A stretch of 5,716 bases of DNA from Hyphomonas sp. (GTDB lineage: Bacteria; Pseudomonadota; Alphaproteobacteria; Caulobacterales; Hyphomonadaceae): positions 1-5,716 of the forward strand of contig JANSXJ010000242.1 of assembly GCA_024743015.1 (NCBI GenBank). Reading direction: 5' to 3'. Within the stretch, counting starts at the first letter, position 1; every line of letters begins with the position of its first letter. Position numbers and translations under genes: made by a program. The notes below the pieces were generated by a model. It was not told the DNA's origin. It made no database searches and saw only the letters and a program-made list of their open reading frames with translations. Shown here one piece after another: positions 5,477 through 5,716 of this stretch.

Positions 5477-5716
5477 ATGGCTGCCTACATGAAAAATTTG
5501 GAGAAGATGATGGCGGTCTGGAACACATCCGACGCTGCAGAACAGCGCGAGCTGGTCGACGCGGCGATGGAGCATAATGTCCACTTTGTTGATCCCAACC
5601 ACAATATTATCGGGCGGGACGCATTTCTGAAAATGGCGGCGCTGGTGCAGAGCCAGATTCCTGGAGCGATCTATTCGCGCGCCAGCGACGTGGACATGCA
5701 GAATAATTTCTGCCGC
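5477..5716 (+). CDS. NTF2-like/SnoaL-like fold protein, 3' end cut by window
   Basis: The reading frame stays open from ATG 5477 to the window end (80 codons, no stop). The residues match the first half of a SnoaL-like/nuclear transport factor 2-like protein: an N-terminal helix (LEKMMAVWNTSD), a second helix (AAEQRELVDAAMEHNVHFVDP) and the GRDAFLKMAAL segment that follows the first strands. Members of this fold are cone-shaped alpha+beta proteins, often small-molecule isomerases or cyclases, or proteins of unknown role; the chemistry cannot be assigned from this half. The start is supported by GGAG at 5467-5470, 6 nt upstream; the ATG at 5461 is in another frame that stops early. Its promoter contains the TetR-type operator, so it should be induced when that repressor is released. 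More genes may follow in the same unit. Confidence 0.85.
   Translation, partial: MAAYMKNLEKMMAVWNTSDAAEQRELVDAAMEHNVHFVDPNHNIIGRDAFLKMAALVQSQIPGAIYSRASDVDMQNNFCR

Noticed and set aside
5357..5602. Minus-strand open frame across the tetR/NTF2-like promoter region
   Set aside because: It overlaps the operator, both promoters and the opposite NTF2-like gene; no family resemblance.

Overview
The window looks like a chromosomal housekeeping segment of an alphaproteobacterium. The evidence is moderately high GC, the aroA-cmk-rpsA gene order, a FYDLN-type zinc-ribbon/acidic protein divergent from aroA, and an S1 protein with the alphaproteobacterial SLGDILGAAL-type end. A marine Hyphomonadaceae/Caulobacterales-like organism is my guess from overall protein style, not something the sequence proves.

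Layout. Positions 1-100 hold a strong intrinsic terminator (minus strand) that ends the rpsA transcript. Positions 101-4004 are a minus-strand operon, transcribed aroA (EPSP synthase) -> cmk (cytidylate kinase) -> rpsA (30S ribosomal protein S1). aroA and cmk overlap by an ATGA; cmk and rpsA are 113 bp apart with no convincing terminator. Positions 4005-4111 are a divergent promoter region. Positions 4112-4639 (plus) encode a 175-aa TIGR02300-type protein: an N-terminal CxxC/CxxC zinc ribbon followed by a very acidic tail. A hairpin terminator at 4654-4678 separates it from a complete tRNA-Ala(GGC) with encoded CCA at 4687-4762. Positions 4812-5396 (minus) encode a TetR/AcrR-family repressor. 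Its start faces a plus-strand gene (from 5477, cut by the window end) for a small NTF2/SnoaL-like fold protein.

How the genes relate. aroA, cmk and rpsA are a widely conserved cluster joining aromatic amino-acid synthesis, CMP phosphorylation and translation; co-transcription is likely, functional coupling is not obvious. The most system-like part is the right end. There a TetR gene and an NTF2-like gene diverge from one compact intergenic region, where an AAACCG-N5-CGGTTT operator lies between the -35 and -10 elements of two mirror-image promoters. This predicts that the TetR protein represses both itself and the NTF2-like gene.

I found no mobile element, CRISPR array, phage gene or clearly new multigene system. 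The points most worth checking are the lysine/alanine-rich tail on S1, the class II-type EPSP synthase with Gly instead of Ala at the glyphosate-discriminating position, and the interlocked TetR operator/promoter.
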